The translations under genes were made by a program, and so were the position numbers. 64,000 nucleotides of DNA from M3007 sp964646615 (lineage in GTDB: Bacteria > Bacteroidota > Bacteroidia > Chitinophagales > Saprospiraceae), in NCBI GenBank assembly GCA_964646615.1, contig CAZYEV010000027.1, positions 107,184 to 171,183 of the forward strand, read 5' to 3'. The notes beneath the pieces were generated by a model that was given only the letters and a program-made list of their open reading frames with translations, did not search any database and was not told the DNA's origin. Of the stretch, positions 1 through 8,151 are shown piece after piece (the first letter of the stretch is position 1; each line of letters starts with the position of its first letter).

Positions 1-984
1 GTCATCATGCTCACCCAACCCGGCGACCCGCTCTATCGGCGCCAGCTGAAAGCGGGCGAAGAGTCCACCGTCTGGACGACGCCGGCCAATGGGCGCACCT
101 ATCGCGTCATTGCCGAGCAAACGCCAGGCTATCCGGGCACCAGCTACCCCACGGCAGCAGTGGAAGGATGCCGCTCCGACACCAGTGCTACGTTTAGCAC
201 AGGCTTCTATACTATGTTCTCGGAAGACGACCTGGAGCCTTTCCGCGCTTACGACTGCCAGGAAAGCCACGAACCTGATTTTAATCCCACGTACTTAAAA
301 CGAGGCCATCCCAAAGGCTACGGCGTAGAGCACTACGTCCGCCCGGAAACTGAAATGGAATATTTAATCCAGTTCCGGAACGCCGGTACCGATACGGCGT
401 TCCAGATCATCGTGCGCGATACGCTGTCGCCGTTCCTCGACCCTGCCACTGTAAGGCCAGGAACGGCCAGCCATCCGTACGACTTTGAAGTGTACGGCAG
501 CGGTATTGTGCAGTTTACGCTACCCAATGCCGCCCTCCCACCGCAAAGCGGCGCTAATGAGGGCTTCGTGAAATTCCGCGTAGGCTTCGCTCGGGGGCTT
601 CCCTGCCGAACGGAAGTCCGCAATACCGCCGCCATCTACTTCGACTTTAACGCGCCGGGGCTGACCAACCAGACCTTTCACACCGTATGCGCGTTAGACA
701 CCTTCGTGGTGGTTAAAACCAAAGACATCCAGTGGAAAGGCGCCGACGTCAAGGTATATCCCAATCCCTTCGAGGACAGCGCCATCTTCGAGATAACCGA
801 CGCGCCCGCTGCAGGCTATGTGTTGGAAATCTTTGACCTGCAAGGAAAACGTCTCTTTAATCAAACCTATAACCAACCCACGTTCCGACTGCAACGGCAA
901 CAACTGCCGGCAGGTATGCTGTTCTTCCGCATCACGACCGACCGCGGCGAACCCATAGCCTCCGGAAAGCTCCTCGTTCGATGA
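1..984 (+). CDS. T9SS-sorted secreted protein, 5' partial
   Basis: The reading frame is open to the left window edge, so only the last 327 residues are visible. Two parts can be seen. First is a DUF7619-like/DUF11-like beta domain (roughly residues 105-235), with the family-type pattern EYLIQFRNAGTDTAF and, later, AAIYFDFNAPGLTNQTFHT. Second is a C-terminal T9SS type A sorting domain (about the last 75 residues) beginning VKVYPNPFEDSA and containing LEIFDLQGKRL and the LPAGMLFFRI strand. Such proteins cross the outer membrane through the type IX system and are released or anchored at the surface. The cargo function lies upstream of the window. porV at 24.8-26.0 kb is a component of the matching secretion machine. 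A strong terminator follows. Confidence 0.85.
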   Translation, partial: VIMLTQPGDPLYRRQLKAGEESTVWTTPANGRTYRVIAEQTPGYPGTSYPTAAVEGCRSDTSATFSTGFYTMFSEDDLEPFRAYDCQESHEPDFNPTYLKRGHPKGYGVEHYVRPETEMEYLIQFRNAGTDTAFQIIVRDTLSPFLDPATVRPGTASHPYDFEVYGSGIVQFTLPNAALPPQSGANEGFVKFRVGFARGLPCRTEVRNTAAIYFDFNAPGLTNQTFHTVCALDTFVVVKTKDIQWKGADVKVYPNPFEDSAIFEITDAPAAGYVLEIFDLQGKRLFNQTYNQPTFRLQRQQLPAGMLFFRITTDRGEPIASGKLLVR

Positions 985-1045
985 CGAGAGACCTCCCAGC
1001 CATTGCCAACGACCGATTTTACCCATAACCGCTTACCCAAGCGCG

Positions 1046-1080
1046 AAAACCGCAGGCTTCATCCCCTGCGGTTTTTCTTT
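1046..1080 (+). terminator. Rho-independent terminator of the T9SS cargo gene
   Basis: An 11-bp perfect stem (AAAACCGCAGG, 1046-1056, with CCTGCGGTTTT, 1065-1075) is followed by a T-rich tract. It lies 60 bp after the stop of the secreted protein. A second GGAGGC/GCCTCC hairpin with a T7 tract (1094-1140) follows directly and may act as a backup. Confidence 0.85.
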
Positions 1081-1177
1081 TTCAGGAGCGCAAGGAGGCC
1101 GGCTGCGAAAGGTAGCATGCGCCTGCCTCCTGCTTTTTTTGGCCGAAAGATGTTGCCGCCACCAACCGTCGGAGTCT

Positions 1178-1185
1178 TATTTTTG
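1178..1185 (+). promoter_or_regulatory. Bacteroidota-type -7 promoter element (TATTTTTG)
   Basis: TATTTTTG fits the TAnnTTTG -7 consensus of the Bacteroidota primary sigma factor. A TTG at 1153-1155 lies 22 bp upstream. It is 25 bp before the ATG of the YtxH-like gene and just after two terminators, which is where a new transcript should begin. Confidence 0.6.
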
Positions 1186-1209
1186 TGCTGACTCAGCAAC
1201 AGTAACGCT

Positions 1210-1575
1210 ATGGAAAAGCGGAAGACGTCTCTTATCAAGGTAGTCATAGCCGGAACAGCAATAGGTCTGGCGCTGGGCGCCTATTTCGCTGCGCAGAGAA
1301 GGCCCGATTTGCGCCGGCGAGTAGCGGACTACCTCTCTGCGCGTCTGAACGCCTTGAGCACGCGAATGGCCGAGCGCTTAACGGAATGGTTCCCTATCCA
1401 TCTGGAAGACCTGGAAGATGAAGTGTTGCCCCTGGTTGCCGAAGATGACCCCGCACCTGCGCCGGTCGAAAAAGCACCGCTCCGGGAGGAAGATGTCCAC
1501 GCGGCCCTCACCACAGGCGCCGAACGCGCCCGCCAGCGACTGGCCGAACGATGGGCTGCCCTGAAACGCTCATAA
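1210..1575 (+). CDS. YtxH-like small membrane protein
   Basis: This 121-residue protein has one N-terminal membrane helix (about residues 9-28, VVIAGTAIGLALGAYFAA). It is followed by RR-rich and amphipathic, Ala/Glu/Arg-rich sequence expected to form helices, with an acidic segment around residues 59-75. The layout (a Gly/Ala-rich helix, then a charged helical tail) resembles YtxH-type proteins, a poorly understood family often linked to envelope stress. It is first of three closely packed genes, followed 32 bp later by the holin-like gene. Assignment rests on architecture only. Confidence 0.6.
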   Translation: MEKRKTSLIKVVIAGTAIGLALGAYFAAQRRPDLRRRVADYLSARLNALSTRMAERLTEWFPIHLEDLEDEVLPLVAEDDPAPAPVEKAPLREEDVHAALTTGAERARQRLAERWAALKRS

Positions 1576-1607
1576 GCCTGTCCCCCTGCCGCATCCCTGT
1601 TTGGAAT

Positions 1608-2003
1608 ATGCCTGAAACAAAAAGAGATACCGAAGAACTGCTCCAGTCTGCCAGCGAGACGGCGACCTACCTGCGCGAGTACATCCGCCTGCAGCTGGAT
1701 TACCTTCGCTTAGACCTGGCCGAACGCATCGCCAAAGTGGCGTCCGTCCTGGTGGTGTTCCTGGCCGTAGGTGCTCTGCTCACGCTCGGTTTCTTTATGA
1801 TAACCATCGCCCTGGCCCTCCTGCTGGGAGCATGGTGGAACTCCTACGCCTTAGGCTTTCTGGCTATCGCCGGCCTTTACGTGCTGCTGGCCGTGCTGCT
1901 GGCAGCGTTCAAAGAGCCGCTTCTGACCAATCCGTTGCTCAACAGCCTGCTCAAAGCCTTTTTCCAAAACACAGACGAACCCGAACATCATGAACCGCAA
2001 TAA
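1608..2003 (+). CDS. Phage holin family (PF07332-like) membrane protein
   Basis: The protein has 131 residues. A charged, probably coiled N-terminus (residues 1-40) precedes two long hydrophobic hairpin segments at about residues 42-70 and 75-100. This is the layout of the 'phage holin III' family that is common on bacterial chromosomes next to YtxH-like genes and is not evidence of a prophage. The ATG at 1608 is preferred because upstream in-frame sequence overlaps the end of the preceding gene and is not family-like. The C-terminal end overlaps the next gene by 14 bp, so the two are probably translationally coupled. Confidence 0.7.
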   Translation: MPETKRDTEELLQSASETATYLREYIRLQLDYLRLDLAERIAKVASVLVVFLAVGALLTLGFFMITIALALLLGAWWNSYALGFLAIAGLYVLLAVLLAAFKEPLLTNPLLNSLLKAFFQNTDEPEHHEPQ

Positions 2004-2370
2004 CATCCGTAACCTGCGCGACCTGGCAGCCGAAAAGGCCCTTCTGCGCGCCAAAATGCGCGTAGCGGAAGAAGAACTGCTGGCCAGCGCCCTCCGCACC
2101 CGCAACACCTTAGAGGCGTATGTGGCAGAGAAAATGGAAATACCCAACCAGATAGGGCAGTTTCTGAAGCAAGATGCCCAGCAATCGGTCGGCACGACGC
2201 TGTTGCGCACCCTCCTGCAGACGGTGGGTGTCAATGCGCGCTGGAGCAATGTCCTGTTGCTACTGGCACCCGCAGCCACTGCATTTGCCCGAAAGCGATG
2301 GCAGGAGTGGCGCCAGCGCAGAAAAAATGCGCCTGCCAACGGAGGTGAGCCCCTCATTTCGCCTCATTGA
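1990..2370 (+). CDS. Hypothetical protein, third gene of the YtxH/holin cassette
   Basis: A 126-residue basic protein that I do not recognise. The first 60 residues are charged and helical (NLRDLAAEKALLRAKMRVAEE). A moderately hydrophobic stretch, VLLLLAPAATAFA, lies at about residues 88-101, and a basic tail (RKRWQEWRQRRK) follows. It starts inside the holin-like gene and ends 17 bp inside the convergent DUF547 gene. Position suggests a soluble or peripheral partner of the two upstream membrane proteins. Confidence 0.65.
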   Translation: MNRNNIRNLRDLAAEKALLRAKMRVAEEELLASALRTRNTLEAYVAEKMEIPNQIGQFLKQDAQQSVGTTLLRTLLQTVGVNARWSNVLLLLAPAATAFARKRWQEWRQRRKNAPANGGEPLISPH

Positions 2371-3133
2371 GCGCCCAGTCGTAGTCCAGATATGAAATGG
2401 GCGTTTGTGCACCGATGGGCGTGCTGAGGTATCGGTTTAAATACGCCCGCACAGAGCCAGCGTTGCGCTCGAAGTCGCCCCTGAACCAGCTGAAGATTTT
2501 GGAGACTTCCGCCCGTTCGGGGCCGATGCGATTGCGGAGGCTGTCGGCGATGAAGCGCCGCATGGCGTCGTCAAGCTGCGCGTCCAGGCGCTCGGCGACG
2601 TAGGCCTCGTTGCGCAGCGGCGGACACGAGATGGAGGCACAGTTGATGGCCGCATGGATGCGCGCGTCCTGGAAGACGGGGCGTAGGATATTGTGTTCGA
2701 TGTTGTTCAGGTCATAGGTATAGCCTTGTATGCGGATGAATGGGATGTCCCAGACGGAGTTGACGAAGGCGATACCGCTTTTGATGTCTTTGATGCTGCT
2801 CACCGGGTAGTGGCGCAGGATGAGTTGCACCGTGTAGGCATTGTAGACGTTGATCCAGTAGGCCATTTGCTCGGCGCGCGTCCAGGTTTTGTCGTTGGGG
2901 TGTGCGCTTTCCAGCAGGCGCAGATAGGCGTTCAGTTCGGCGCTGTCGCGCAGAAAATCGCGGTAGCGCACCAGACCATCGGGGCTGACGTGCTTTTTGA
3001 GGAGGACATCCCAGTGCTCGTGCGAGACGGGGCTTGAGACGACGTCGCGCCGGATGGCTCGACAGTTGGTGCAGGTAAACCAGAGCACAAGGGCGGCCAG
3101 TGAGGCGGCCAGTAGAAGGAGTATTTTTTTCAT
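2354..3133 (-). CDS. DUF547 domain-containing protein
   Basis: The protein has 259 residues with an N-terminal signal or membrane anchor (KKILLLLAASLAALVLWF). The body is a DUF547 domain: features include the WINVYNAYTVQLIL helix, the SGIAFVNSVWDIPFI segment, NNIEHNILRP and the conserved HAAINCASISCPPL stretch with paired cysteines. The fold is thought to be papain/transglutaminase-like but no activity is established. It lies 21 bp after the TIGR04283-type glycosyltransferase and is very likely co-transcribed with it, a pairing I have seen described in bacterial genomes. Its 3' end overlaps the convergent gene by 17 bp. Confidence 0.85.
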   Translation of the reverse strand: MKKILLLLAASLAALVLWFTCTNCRAIRRDVVSSPVSHEHWDVLLKKHVSPDGLVRYRDFLRDSAELNAYLRLLESAHPNDKTWTRAEQMAYWINVYNAYTVQLILRHYPVSSIKDIKSGIAFVNSVWDIPFIRIQGYTYDLNNIEHNILRPVFQDARIHAAINCASISCPPLRNEAYVAERLDAQLDDAMRRFIADSLRNRIGPERAEVSKIFSWFRGDFERNAGSVRAYLNRYLSTPIGAQTPISYLDYDWALNEAK

Positions 3134-3154
3134 AAAAGAAAAGGTGCGAGCATG

Positions 3155-3883
3155 TCAATGCGGAGCCATGGGCGTGGCTTCATCGGCAGCTTTAGGGTGT
3201 CGGAGGCAGGCGTAATAAAAGCGCTTAATGCGACGCGGCTCAACGCCGAAGCGAAAGAGCAGGAAGGCGCCAGCATTGGCCAGTTGCACGCGCAACCAGC
3301 TGTTGTGGTCGTATTTGCGGGCCGAGACAATGACGTCTTTAGGCAGGATGCGCAGCGGATACTTTTTCATGGCCTTGCGCAGGAAATCGTATTCTTCCAT
3401 GACCACAAATCGCTCATTGTAGCCGCCCATGGCCTCAAAGATGTCGCGTCGGATGAAGAACGTTTTATCGCCGCCCTGGCACCACAGACGCTGGAAACGG
3501 GTGAAATAGGCATTGATGCGCAGCAGGCGGCTGGGCGAGTCGAAGCGATAGCGATAACAACCCATGACCGTACCAGCAGCCATTTCAGCAGCAATATCGG
3601 CAGCAAACGACGGCGGCGGCACAGTGTCGGCATGTACAAAGTAGAGCACATCGCCCTGCGCCTCCCGGGCGCCTGCGTTCATCTGCGCAGCGCGATTGCG
3701 CAGCGGGCACCGCACCACACGCGCACCTTCCTGCAGCGCAACGGTGGGAGTATCGTCGGTGCTCATGGCATCGGCCACTAAAATTTCAACGGCATGCCCC
3801 TCCGCATGGGAGCGCAGATAGGGCAACAGACGGCGCAGGTTGTCGGCCTCGTTGAGTGTGGGGAGAATGACGGAAAGCAACAT
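3155..3883 (-). CDS. Glycosyltransferase family 2, TIGR04283-like
   Basis: A 242-residue GT-A fold transferase. It starts with LSVILPTLNEADNL, has the nucleotide-binding VADAMSTDDT and the DxD-like YFVHADTVPP, and further on GGDKTFFIRRDIFEAMGG and MEEYDFLRKAMK. These match the short cytosolic subfamily called 'transferase 2, rSAM/selenodomain-associated'. The start at 3883 is chosen because the family begins right at the SVILPTLNE strand; about 40 extra in-frame codons upstream do not look coding and partly overlap the promoter region. The acceptor is unknown. It forms an operon with the DUF547 gene downstream. Confidence 0.85.
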   Translation of the reverse strand: MLLSVILPTLNEADNLRRLLPYLRSHAEGHAVEILVADAMSTDDTPTVALQEGARVVRCPLRNRAAQMNAGAREAQGDVLYFVHADTVPPPSFAADIAAEMAAGTVMGCYRYRFDSPSRLLRINAYFTRFQRLWCQGGDKTFFIRRDIFEAMGGYNERFVVMEEYDFLRKAMKKYPLRILPKDVIVSARKYDHNSWLRVQLANAGAFLLFRFGVEPRRIKRFYYACLRHPKAADEATPMAPH

Positions 3884-4006
3884 ACGCTTTAAAACGATAT
3901 ACGAAACGACAGAAGGCACGGAGCTCGCTACCCGAAAAATACCCAACGGCAAACCCGATAGCGGCCAGCCCGGTGCCTTAAAAACAGCACCATTGGGCTC
4001 AAATAT

Positions 4007-4014
4007 CAAAATTA
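4007..4014 (-). promoter_or_regulatory. -7 promoter element for the glycosyltransferase-DUF547 operon
   Basis: On the minus strand the sequence reads TAATTTTG, matching TAnnTTTG, about 120 bp before the glycosyltransferase start. No clear -33 TTG is seen. It is nearly back to back with the plus-strand element at 4063, giving a divergent promoter region. Confidence 0.45.
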
Positions 4015-4062
4015 TTGGGCGAAAGCGGCATGCCTCTTAAAGACATGCCCGACAGCGATGAC

Positions 4063-4070
4063 TACCTTTG
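4063..4070 (+). promoter_or_regulatory. -7 promoter element (TACCTTTG) of the NagB-PIG-L gene
   Basis: TACCTTTG followed by C is a perfect Bacteroidota -7 box. Transcription should start near 4075, which excludes the in-frame ATG at 4058 and supports the ATG at 4094, preceded by AGGAG at 4085-4089. Confidence 0.65.
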
Positions 4071-4093
4071 CGCAGGGCAAAATCAGGAGCATC

Positions 4094-6046
4094 ATGAACG
4101 ACATAAAAGGAAAAACTACCTCCGGCTATCTCAAATACGAGCTCAAAACCTTCGAGAAAATACCCGTGCGCATCTGGGACGATGCCCGCGAAGCCTCGCG
4201 CTACGTGGCCCAAAGCATTGCCTTAGCCATCCGGCAAAAACAACAGGATGGCGAAAAGATCGTCCTCGGCCTGGCTACTGGCAGCACGCCCATCAAGGTG
4301 TATGAGGAATTGGTGCGCATGCATAAAGAGGAAGGTCTGAGCTTCCGAAACGTAGTAACGTTCAACTTAGACGAATACTACCCCATGCCCAAAGAGGCGC
4401 GGCAGAGCTATTGGCGCTTCATGCACGAATACCTGTTTGACCACGTGGACATCCCACCCGAAAACATCCACATCCCCGACGGCACACTACCCATCGAAGA
4501 GGTAGCCGCTTACTGTGAGCGCTATGAGAAACTGATTGACCTGGCCGGCGGCATAGACATCCAAATCCTGGGCATCGGGCGCACCGGGCACATTGGCTTC
4601 AACGAACCCGGCTCCTGGGAAACTTCCACCACCCGCATGGTGCGGCTCGACCACCTGACCCGCCACGACGCTATTAAGGACTTCGGCAGCGAAGATGAGG
4701 TGCCCTATCGGGCCATCACTATGGGCATCGCCAGCATTTTTAAGGCCCGCACCATCTACCTCATGGCCTTTGGCCAACACAAGGCCAGCATTATTCGCGA
4801 AGCTGTAGAAGGCGAAATCTCGCATTCCGTACCTGCCTCTTTTTTGCAAAAACACCCCAACACGCGCGTCATCCTGGACCGCAGCGCTGCCGAAGACCTC
4901 ACCCGCATGAAAGCGCCCTGGCTAGTGGGCATCTGCAACTGGACGGACGACCTCATCTGCAAAGCCGTCGTCTGGCTCTCGCAAAAAACGGGCAAACCCA
5001 TCCTCAAACTCACCGACGAAGACTACAACGAGCACGGCCTGAGCGAACTGCTCATCGAAGAGGCCAACTACTACGAGCTCAACATTCGCATCTTCAACCG
5101 CCTGCAGCGCACCATCACCGGCTGGCCGGGCGGCAAACCCAACGCCGACGACACCAACCGCCCCGAACGCGCCCAGCCGGCCCGCAAGCGCGTCATCATC
5201 TTCAGCCCTCACCCCGACGACGATGTCATCTCTATGGGCGGCACATTCCAGCGCTTAGTGGACCACAAACACGACGTCCATGTGGCTTACCAGACGTCGG
5301 GCAATATCGCCGTACACGACTACGACGCCCTGCGCTACGCCGAGTTTATGCTCGAATTCGACCAGACCCAGCACGTGCTGACGGAGCAAAGCCGCACGCT
5401 GTACGAAAAGGTCATTCACTTTCTGCGCCACAAACGCGCCGACCAGCTCGATATCCCCGAAGTACGCACCATCAAAGGCCTCATCCGCCGCGGCGAAGCC
5501 CGCGCCGGCGCCCGATTCGTGGGTCTGAGCGACGACCACATCCACTTCTTAGACATGCCCTTCTACGAAACTGGCGCCACACGCAAGATGCCGCTCAGCG
5601 AAGCCGACATACACATCATCACCGACCTGCTGGAACGCATCCAGCCCCACCAGGTCTATGCCGCCGGCGACCTGGCCGACCCACACGGCACGCATCGCGT
5701 CTGCTTAGACGCCATCTTCGAAGCCTTCCGACGCCTGCGCGAGCGCCCCTGGATGAAAGACTGCTGGCTGTGGCTCTACCGAGGCGCCTGGCACGAATGG
5801 GCCGTGCACGAAATCGAAATGGCCGTGCCCATGAGCCCCGTGCAACTGCGCCGCAAGCGCCAGGCCATCTTCATGCACCAAAGCCAGAAAGACCGCCCAC
5901 CCTTCCCCGGCGACGACAACCGCGAATTCTGGCAGCGCGCCGAAGACCGCAACCGCGCTACCGCCCACACCTATCGCCAATTAGGACTGGCCGAATACGA
6001 AGCCATGGAAGCCTTTGTGCGCTGGAAAGGCCTCGATAATTCCTGA
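4094..6046 (+). CDS. nagB: Glucosamine-6-phosphate deaminase-like / PIG-L (LmbE) deacetylase fusion
   Basis: The protein has 650 residues and two domains. Residues ~20-300 are a NagB-type sugar-phosphate isomerase/deaminase fold: LATGSTPIKVY (59-69), NLDEYYPM (91-98) and GIGRTGHIGFNEPGS (160-174). Residues ~365-600 are a PIG-L/LmbE zinc deacetylase-like domain with FSPHPDDDVISMGGT (370-384). Canonical NagB converts glucosamine-6-phosphate to fructose-6-phosphate and ammonia; PIG-L enzymes remove N-acetyl groups. The pair would suit GlcNAc use. One oddity is that the general-base Asp of E. coli NagB (Asp141, in GNDGH) is Thr164 here, while His166 and Glu171 are kept. This fusion type is known in Bacteroidota, so the substrate may differ from GlcN6P. 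Its stop is 10 bp from the convergent antiporter gene. Confidence 0.88.
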   Translation: MNDIKGKTTSGYLKYELKTFEKIPVRIWDDAREASRYVAQSIALAIRQKQQDGEKIVLGLATGSTPIKVYEELVRMHKEEGLSFRNVVTFNLDEYYPMPKEARQSYWRFMHEYLFDHVDIPPENIHIPDGTLPIEEVAAYCERYEKLIDLAGGIDIQILGIGRTGHIGFNEPGSWETSTTRMVRLDHLTRHDAIKDFGSEDEVPYRAITMGIASIFKARTIYLMAFGQHKASIIREAVEGEISHSVPASFLQKHPNTRVILDRSAAEDLTRMKAPWLVGICNWTDDLICKAVVWLSQKTGKPILKLTDEDYNEHGLSELLIEEANYYELNIRIFNRLQRTITGWPGGKPNADDTNRPERAQPARKRVIIFSPHPDDDVISMGGTFQRLVDHKHDVHVAYQTSGNIAVHDYDALRYAEFMLEFDQTQHVLTEQSRTLYEKVIHFLRHKRADQLDIPEVRTIKGLIRRGEARAGARFVGLSDDHIHFLDMPFYETGATRKMPLSEADIHIITDLLERIQPHQVYAAGDLADPHGTHRVCLDAIFEAFRRLRERPWMKDCWLWLYRGAWHEWAVHEIEMAVPMSPVQLRRKRQAIFMHQSQKDRPPFPGDDNREFWQRAEDRNRATAHTYRQLGLAEYEAMEAFVRWKGLDNS

Positions 6047-6055
6047 AGAGCCGTC

Positions 6056-7030
6056 TTACACTTTCCCTAAGGCCTCCAGCACCAACCACACCATATAGAG
6101 CACATACAGGCCCAACAATAGCCCCCCTTTGGGCCTATACATAATCTGCTTCTTGAGTACCAGACCGCTGGCAAACATCAGCACCGTGGCCAGGATGCAC
6201 ACGATAAAGTCCACCAGCGTAATCCGACCAATCGGCAACGGCCTGACTGTAGCGCTCACGCCCAGGATGAAGAGGGTGTTGAAGATATTGGAACCCACCA
6301 CATTGCCCATGGCCATGTCAGCTCGCCCACGCAATGCCGCCGCGATGGTGGTGGCCAACTCCGGCAACGAAGTGCCTACGGCGACTAACGTCAGGCCGAT
6401 AATGGCCTCACTGATGCCAAGTGCTCGGGCAATGTCCACGGCACCATCCACCGTCAGGCGTCCCCCGTAGGCCAGCGCCGCCAGGCCGCCTATTACCCAA
6501 AAAATGGCTAACCACAGCGGACGGCGTTGCGCCGGGCTTTCGACTGGCTTTTCTTGCTGCGCAATGTTATAGGTGTAGTACAGATACACGGCGAAAAAGC
6601 ACAATAAAACCAGGCCATCCGAGCGTGAAATCACCCCTTGCGATGCTATCGAGCGATCTAAATGATGGTCGCCCGCCATGAGCATGACGACGATGATGCC
6701 AACAAAACTGAAAGGGATATCTTTCCAAATGGTATTGTGCCGAATGCGCATCGGCTGAATGATGGCCGTCAGGCCCAGAATGAGGCCAATATTGGCCGTA
6801 TTGCTGCCAACGACATTACCAATAGCAACCTCTCCAGATCCATTCATGGCAGCCACTACTGACACCACCAACTCCGGCGCTGAAGTGCCAAACGAAACGA
6901 TCGTCATGCCGATAATGAGGTCGGAAACCCCCAGGCGCCGCGCCAGCGCAGAAGCGCCTTCGACCAAGTAGTGAGCCCCTCCGCTAACTAAAGCAATGCC
7001 TACGATGACGAATAGAATGTTGAGAAGCAT
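6056..7030 (-). CDS. Calcium/sodium antiporter, YrbG-like (CaCA family)
   Basis: A 324-residue integral membrane protein with ten or eleven predicted helices arranged as two homologous halves. Each half carries the CaCA alpha-repeat: GMTIVSFGTSAPEL with GNVVGSNTANIG in the first, and GLTLVAVGTSLPEL with GNVVGSNIFNTL in the second. These acidic GTS-PEL motifs bind cations in exchangers of the K+-dependent Na+/Ca2+ type. It sits in the inner membrane and probably exports Ca2+ against a cation gradient. It is a single gene; a TATCTTTA box at 7053-7060 (minus strand) may be its promoter. Confidence 0.92.
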   Translation of the reverse strand: MLLNILFVIVGIALVSGGAHYLVEGASALARRLGVSDLIIGMTIVSFGTSAPELVVSVVAAMNGSGEVAIGNVVGSNTANIGLILGLTAIIQPMRIRHNTIWKDIPFSFVGIIVVMLMAGDHHLDRSIASQGVISRSDGLVLLCFFAVYLYYTYNIAQQEKPVESPAQRRPLWLAIFWVIGGLAALAYGGRLTVDGAVDIARALGISEAIIGLTLVAVGTSLPELATTIAAALRGRADMAMGNVVGSNIFNTLFILGVSATVRPLPIGRITLVDFIVCILATVLMFASGLVLKKQIMYRPKGGLLLGLYVLYMVWLVLEALGKV

Positions 7031-7052
7031 GTGTTTGAGAACCTTTAGGGCG

Positions 7053-7060
7053 TAAAGATA
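7053..7060 (-). promoter_or_regulatory. Possible -7 promoter element (TATCTTTA) of the antiporter gene
   Basis: On the minus strand TATCTTTA differs from TAnnTTTG only at the last base. It lies 23 bp before the antiporter start codon, a normal distance for a short leader. Confidence 0.35.
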
Positions 7061-7150
7061 GTGGCATTACCTCCGCTCCCTTGTATCTGCTTTTCAGCCA
7101 AACGCTGCACCTTTGTTGGTTTAAACCACTGCACCCAACGCCGCTACACC

Positions 7151-7753
7151 ATGGACGCCCTTTTGCTCGGAGGTCTGGCCCTCAGCTTCTTTCATGCCCT
7201 CATACCCAGCCACTGGCTGCCCGTCGTCGCCATTGGACGCCAAAATCACTGGACGGGGCGACAAACGCTGTGGGTTACCTTTCTCATAGGCCTGTTTCAC
7301 GTGCTAAGCACCGTGCTCATCGGCCTGCTGCTGGCGTTCGTGGGCGGGTGGATGTCGCATCGAGTGGAAGCCTTCACCCACTGGATGGCGCCCGCTTTAC
7401 TCGCGGTTTTGGGGGTATTCTACCTCTACCAGCACCACCGCCACCACCACTTCCACCTGCATGCGCAACAGACGCGCTGGGGAGTCGTCGGCACGCTGGC
7501 CGCTGCTATGTTCTTTTCTCCGTGCTTAGAGATTGAGGGTTATTTTCTGGCCGCCGGCCGGTACGGCTGGGCCTTTGTAGGCCTGCTTGCCCTTCTTTAC
7601 GCCGTCGTTACCATTGCCGGCATGCTCATCTGGGTGTGGCTGGCCCTTCACGGCCTGAAACGCTTGGACTGGCACGCCTGGGAGCACAACGCTGGCCTCA
7701 TCACTGGCCTGACCCTCATCGCATCCGGCATCGCTCTGCTCTTTTTAGAATAA
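7151..7753 (+). CDS. NicO/UreH-like metal efflux membrane protein
   Basis: A 200-residue protein with about six membrane helices. The first helix carries HALIPSHW (residues 15-22), which resembles the HxxxPDH-type metal-binding helix of NicO/RcnA and UreH-like transporters. A cytoplasmic or periplasmic loop is extremely histidine-rich (HHRHHHFHLHAQQ, around residues 96-110), and FFSPCLEIEGY follows in helix 4. These features suggest export of a divalent transition metal such as Ni, Co or Zn. The ATG at 7151 begins directly with the first helix; earlier in-frame codons are not transporter-like. I infer the function from motifs and am not sure of the metal. Confidence 0.65.
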   Translation: MDALLLGGLALSFFHALIPSHWLPVVAIGRQNHWTGRQTLWVTFLIGLFHVLSTVLIGLLLAFVGGWMSHRVEAFTHWMAPALLAVLGVFYLYQHHRHHHFHLHAQQTRWGVVGTLAAAMFFSPCLEIEGYFLAAGRYGWAFVGLLALLYAVVTIAGMLIWVWLALHGLKRLDWHAWEHNAGLITGLTLIASGIALLFLE

Positions 7754-7767
7754 GCCGCTCCTGGCCC

Positions 7768-8127
7768 TCATTTCTCATTGGTCAAGGCTTGCCTTTGCGC
7801 GCGGCTGAGGGTGCGCACCACTTGCTCGTAGGAGTGGTCTATCAGCGCGTACAACAAGGTGTCGCCGATGCTGCCCTCGAAGTCCACCGTATTCCAGTGC
7901 TTCTTGTTCATGTGCCAGCCCGGTTGCACCTCGTCGTAGCGCTCGCGCAATTCCAGCGCGTAATCCGGCTCGCATTTCAGGTTGACGCTCAGGCGTTCGG
8001 CCTGGAGGTCAGTGATGGCAAAAATTTTTCCCGCTACTCGGAAGCAAAGTGTCGTTTCATCAAAAGGGAAATCCTCCGAGGCACCCGGTTTGCTCAGGCA
8101 GTAGGTGCGAAATTGTTCGATGTTCAT
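7768..8127 (-). CDS. MmcQ/YjbR family protein
   Basis: A 119-residue CyaY-like alpha/beta protein. It begins MNIEQFRTYCLSKPGASEDF and has the family pattern of charged FDETTLCFRVAGKIFA and, near the C-terminus, PGWHMNKKHWNTVDF followed by ALIDHSYEQV. The family is annotated as DNA-binding but no precise role is established. An ATG at 8151 would add eight residues and abut the stop of the upstream DUF3592 gene (TAG directly followed by ATG), so translational coupling from 8151 is possible. The two genes are one transcript. Confidence 0.85.
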   Translation of the reverse strand: MNIEQFRTYCLSKPGASEDFPFDETTLCFRVAGKIFAITDLQAERLSVNLKCEPDYALELRERYDEVQPGWHMNKKHWNTVDFEGSIGDTLLYALIDHSYEQVVRTLSRAQRQALTNEK

Positions 8128-8151
8128 AAACAGGGCGGGGTGAGTGGCCAT

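Noticed and set aside
1608..2003. Prophage remnant because of a holin-family protein
   Set aside because: This holin-III-like family is common on chromosomes next to YtxH-like genes; no endolysin, integrase or structural gene is near.
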